From: DASQUP01 sp035641235
GTDB lineage: Bacteria; Actinomycetota; CADDZG01; WHSQ01
NCBI GenBank assembly: GCA_035641235.1
Contig: DASQUP010000315.1
Coordinates: 1 to 25,757, forward strand
Direction of reading: 5' to 3'
DNA length: 25,757 bases
Shown here: one piece after another, positions 24,214 through 25,757 of the stretch
Layout: each line of letters opens with the position of its first letter
Position numbering within the stretch: position 1 is the stretch's first letter
Position numbers and translations under genes: made by a program
The notes under the pieces: model-generated
The model's input: only the letters and a program-made list of their open reading frames with translations
Databases searched by the model: none
Told to the model about the DNA's origin: nothing

Positions 24214-24238
24214 AGTTCGGTACAGACTGAACTAGTGT
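24214..24238 (+). promoter_or_regulatory. Second copy of the exporter operator, with no gene behind it
   Basis: AGTTCGGT-ACAG-ACTGAACT (24214-24233) is an inverted repeat with one mismatch whose arms match the operator at 14047-14066 (GTTCAGT/ACTGAAC). A -10-like TAGTGT (24233-24238) follows with TTTAAG 17 bases upstream. A Shine-Dalgarno (GGAGG) and an ATG at 24262 lie at nearly the same distance from the operator centre (38 bases) as in the exporter operon (36 bases). Confidence 0.55.
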
Positions 24239-24301
24239 AACACGGGGCGAACCTGGAGGTCATGGCCGGTATGGCGGTTTTTCGGGCGAAGATTGGTTCA
24301 T

Positions 24302-24841
24302 TCAGTCGGTGTGGAGTTCGTCGAGCACTTCGGTATGGATCTCGAGGTCGCCCTGGGAATAGAGGACCATTCTCACGACGGTCACCTTCTCAAGTCTGGT
24401 GGCGACCTCGGAAATTGTCCGGAGCGCCACCCCCGCCGCCTCCGCAGCCGGATATCCAAACGCGCCCGTTGAGATCGCCGGGAACGCAATGGAGGAAAGC
24501 TGCTTGTGGTCGGCAAGCTCGAGGGCGCCCCGGTAGCAATTGCTCAACAGCTTGTCAGCGGGTTCGTCGGAACCGTAAACCGGCCCCAGGCAATGGATGA
24601 CGTGAGGATTGGGGAGACCGTAGCCGGCGGTGATTACGCACTCGCCCGGCGCAATTGGAGCGAGCGGCGCGCACTCTTCGGCCAGACCAGGGCCCGCCGC
24701 GCGGTGAATCGCTCCCGCGACACCCCCGCCGGGTCGCAACTCTGCATTCGCTGCGTTAACAACCGCATCAATATCGAGTTGGTTCGTGATGTCGCCAACC
24801 GTGAGCTGCAGAGTGACGTTTCCGATCCGGTGCTCGATCAC
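24302..24841 (-). CDS. Macro-domain protein (ADP-ribose binding / O-acetyl-ADP-ribose deacetylase type)
   Basis: The 179-residue form is one macro domain. Its motifs in order are VGDIT (15-19), DAVVNAAN (25-32) with the Asn that contacts the distal ribose, GGGVAGAIHRAAG (38-50), the ribose/phosphate loop with the catalytic-type spacing of MacroD/YmdB enzymes, and PAISTGAFGYP (121-131) holding the diphosphate. Such proteins remove ADP-ribose from proteins or hydrolyse O-acetyl-ADP-ribose in the cytosol. The start is uncertain: GTG 24841 begins just at the domain, has no good Shine-Dalgarno, and leaves a repeat outside the gene; ATG 24928 would add 29 residues coded by that repeat. It follows an ABC permease on the same strand after about 100 bases. 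Confidence 0.9.
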   Translation of the reverse strand: MIEHRIGNVTLQLTVGDITNQLDIDAVVNAANAELRPGGGVAGAIHRAAGPGLAEECAPLAPIAPGECVITAGYGLPNPHVIHCLGPVYGSDEPADKLLSNCYRGALELADHKQLSSIAFPAISTGAFGYPAAEAAGVALRTISEVATRLEKVTVVRMVLYSQGDLEIHTEVLDELHTD

Positions 24842-24887
24842 ACTCTCAATTGGACTTGGTCTCCGAGGCGAACGCAAGCGAGCGTTT

Positions 24888-24929
24888 GTTGCAACACGGG
24901 AACCCCTGTGAGAGCCACCGTGTTGCAAC
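24888..24929. repeat. 12-bp inverted repeat built from two GTTGCAAC palindromes
   Basis: GTTGCAACACGG (24888-24899) and CCGTGTTGCAAC (24918-24929) are exact reverse complements separated by 18 bases. Each arm contains the self-complementary octamer GTTGCAAC. It lies between the ABC permease stop and the macro-domain gene. It may be a terminator-like stem without a T-run or a pair of operator half-sites. Confidence 0.7.
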
Positions 24930-24945
24930 TAATGACTCGGCGCGA

Positions 24946-25692
24946 TTACGCGACGTCGCGCCTTTGCACAGCGATTAGGCCGATCGTGGCGGGGACGATC
25001 GCCCACAGCGCAATAGCGGCTAGTGCGGCGAGGACCCCGACATCGTCGGCTTTTCCAGCTACTACATCGGCGAGCGTACTCGGAACCCATCGAGCGGTCT
25101 CGCTGGCCATCTGGATGATGAGAGGTGGAGCGATGATGAGCACCACAACCCATGCCGCAGCCGCTCCTCCCGTGTTCCGGATCAAGGCACCCAGACCTCC
25201 GCCCAACACTGCTCCGGCACCCCCGGCGAACGCCGAAGCCGCGAGTATCTGCGCCACGTCGCCGAATGACACCAAGAGGCCGTATTCGGTGGTCGGAAGA
25301 GCAGCTGCGACGGCCACTACGGTTAAGCCCGCCCCGATGAGGCCGAGCACTCCGCCACCGATCATGACGGCCGTCGACTGGGCGAGGACAGCTCGATGCC
25401 GGCGCGGCTCCGACAAAAACGTCGGCACGACCGTGCCGTGGCCGTATTCGCGCGCAACGGCAATGGCTCCGAACAGCCCTGCACCCATCAGGGCGTTCGC
25501 TGCAAACGCCATCAATGATTGTTGGTCCGCAGCAGTCGAAATGAATCCCTTGCTACCGTCCATGTCGGTCCCGAAGATCACGGCAACTGCTGTCAGGGAA
25601 CTAATCAGTACCAACACAGCGAAGAAAGCCCAGGGCAACTTCGTGGTGGTGAGCTTGCGTAGCTCCGCGCGTACAATTCTGAGCCAGGTCAT
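24946..25692 (-). CDS. ABC-2 type transporter permease
   Basis: The 248-residue membrane protein has about six hydrophobic segments. It opens with the cytosolic amphipathic start MTWLRIVRAELRKLTTTKLPW, typical of ABC-2 permeases that pair with DrrA-like ATPases. The loop VAREYGHGTVVPTFLSEPRRHRAVLAQ (in pieces) after the second helix is the usual coupling region, where EY-x-x-GT and R-x-R residues recur in the family. It ends with LWAIVPATIGLIAVQRRDVA. The ATG overlaps the stop of an upstream ATPase gene (ATGA), and GGAGG lies just before, so they form one exporter. The substrate is unknown; bacteriocin- or antibiotic-immunity exporters have this build. Confidence 0.9.
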   Translation of the reverse strand: MTWLRIVRAELRKLTTTKLPWAFFAVLVLISSLTAVAVIFGTDMDGSKGFISTAADQQSLMAFAANALMGAGLFGAIAVAREYGHGTVVPTFLSEPRRHRAVLAQSTAVMIGGGVLGLIGAGLTVVAVAAALPTTEYGLLVSFGDVAQILAASAFAGGAGAVLGGGLGALIRNTGGAAAAWVVVLIIAPPLIIQMASETARWVPSTLADVVAGKADDVGVLAALAAIALWAIVPATIGLIAVQRRDVA

Positions 25693-25757
25693 CGCACGAC
25701 CTCCTTCGTGCTGGCGGGGGCAGCTGAGGACTTTGCGACACCGGTCCAGTCGAGGAA
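25689..25757 (-). CDS. C-terminal end of an ABC transporter ATP-binding protein (cut by the window edge)
   Basis: The last 22 codons are visible, reading FLDWTGVAKSS and ending STKEVVR before a TGA that overlaps the permease ATG. A final -F-L-x-x-T-G- is the common end of ABC-2 exporter ATPases (as in VFLDLTG). The rest, including the Walker motifs, is outside the window. Confidence 0.75.
   Translation of the reverse strand, partial: FLDWTGVAKSSAAPASTKEVVR

Larger units (their letters stand above)
23896..24301. other. 406-base intergenic region with two promoter-like elements and no supported gene
   Basis: It holds the promoter candidate of the dikinase operon (23959-23994) and the orphan palindrome/promoter (24214-24238). 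An ATG at 24262 behind CTGGAGGTC follows the orphan promoter, but its frame is antisense to the macro-domain gene after 40 bases and shows no recognisable protein. The remainder is less GC-rich than the genes. Confidence 0.6.

Noticed and set aside
24262..24600. 112-residue plus-strand frame with a good ribosome site
   Set aside because: After the first dozen residues it is Arg/Pro-rich antisense of the macro-domain gene. The start region is reported as an orphan promoter, not as a gene.
1..25757. CRISPR arrays, tRNA/rRNA genes, transposases, attachment sites
   Set aside because: No spaced direct repeats, tRNA-like cloverleaf, rRNA core sequence or transposase/integrase motifs were seen on reading both strands; no computational search could be run.

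Overview
The window reads as chromosomal DNA of a high-GC Gram-positive, most likely an uncultured or soil-type Actinomycetota. The basis is the strong G/C bias at third codon positions, frequent GTG starts, apparently leaderless starts, a BTAD-type regulator with TPRs, a secreted Rpf-like muralytic protein and drug-exporter-type ABC operons. I cannot place it below phylum. No rRNA, tRNA, CRISPR array or insertion sequence was seen.

Left arm (1-9300): two very large, translationally linked genes (at least 931 aa, cut by the window edge, and 1514 aa) that match no characterised family I know, followed on the same strand by a BTAD/TPR transcriptional regulator. This is the best candidate for an undescribed system. 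The regulator's 3' end overlaps tail-to-tail with a shortened 1-Cys peroxiredoxin, which is preceded on the minus strand by a 36-aa membrane microprotein.

Middle (10000-17000): a likely restriction-modification pair on the minus strand (PD-(D/E)XK-type nuclease, then a TSPPY DNA methyltransferase with a degenerate nuclease-like C-terminal domain). It abuts a CocE/NonD hydrolase pseudogene that has lost its catalytic core. Next come a coiled-coil/Rpf-domain cell-wall protein and an ABC exporter operon (ATPase plus 12-TM-type permease) controlled from a perfect palindromic operator.

Right arm (16600-25757): mostly single genes of uncertain role. They include a basic-tailed hypothetical protein, a histidine-rich multi-pass membrane protein, a BNR-repeat protein followed by a Gfo/Idh/MocA oxidoreductase, a RadC/JAB-like protein without metal ligands, and a lone cyclic-nucleotide-binding-type domain. 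They also include a two-gene operon of a PEP-synthase/rifampin-phosphotransferase-like dikinase with a four-TM membrane protein, a macro-domain protein, and the end of a second ABC-2 transporter operon. A second copy of the exporter operator lies at 24214-24233 in front of no recognisable gene.

The genes do not form one pathway. The region looks like a patchwork of small stress, defence and export modules with signs of local gene loss: the hydrolase scar, the clipped peroxiredoxin and the orphan operator.
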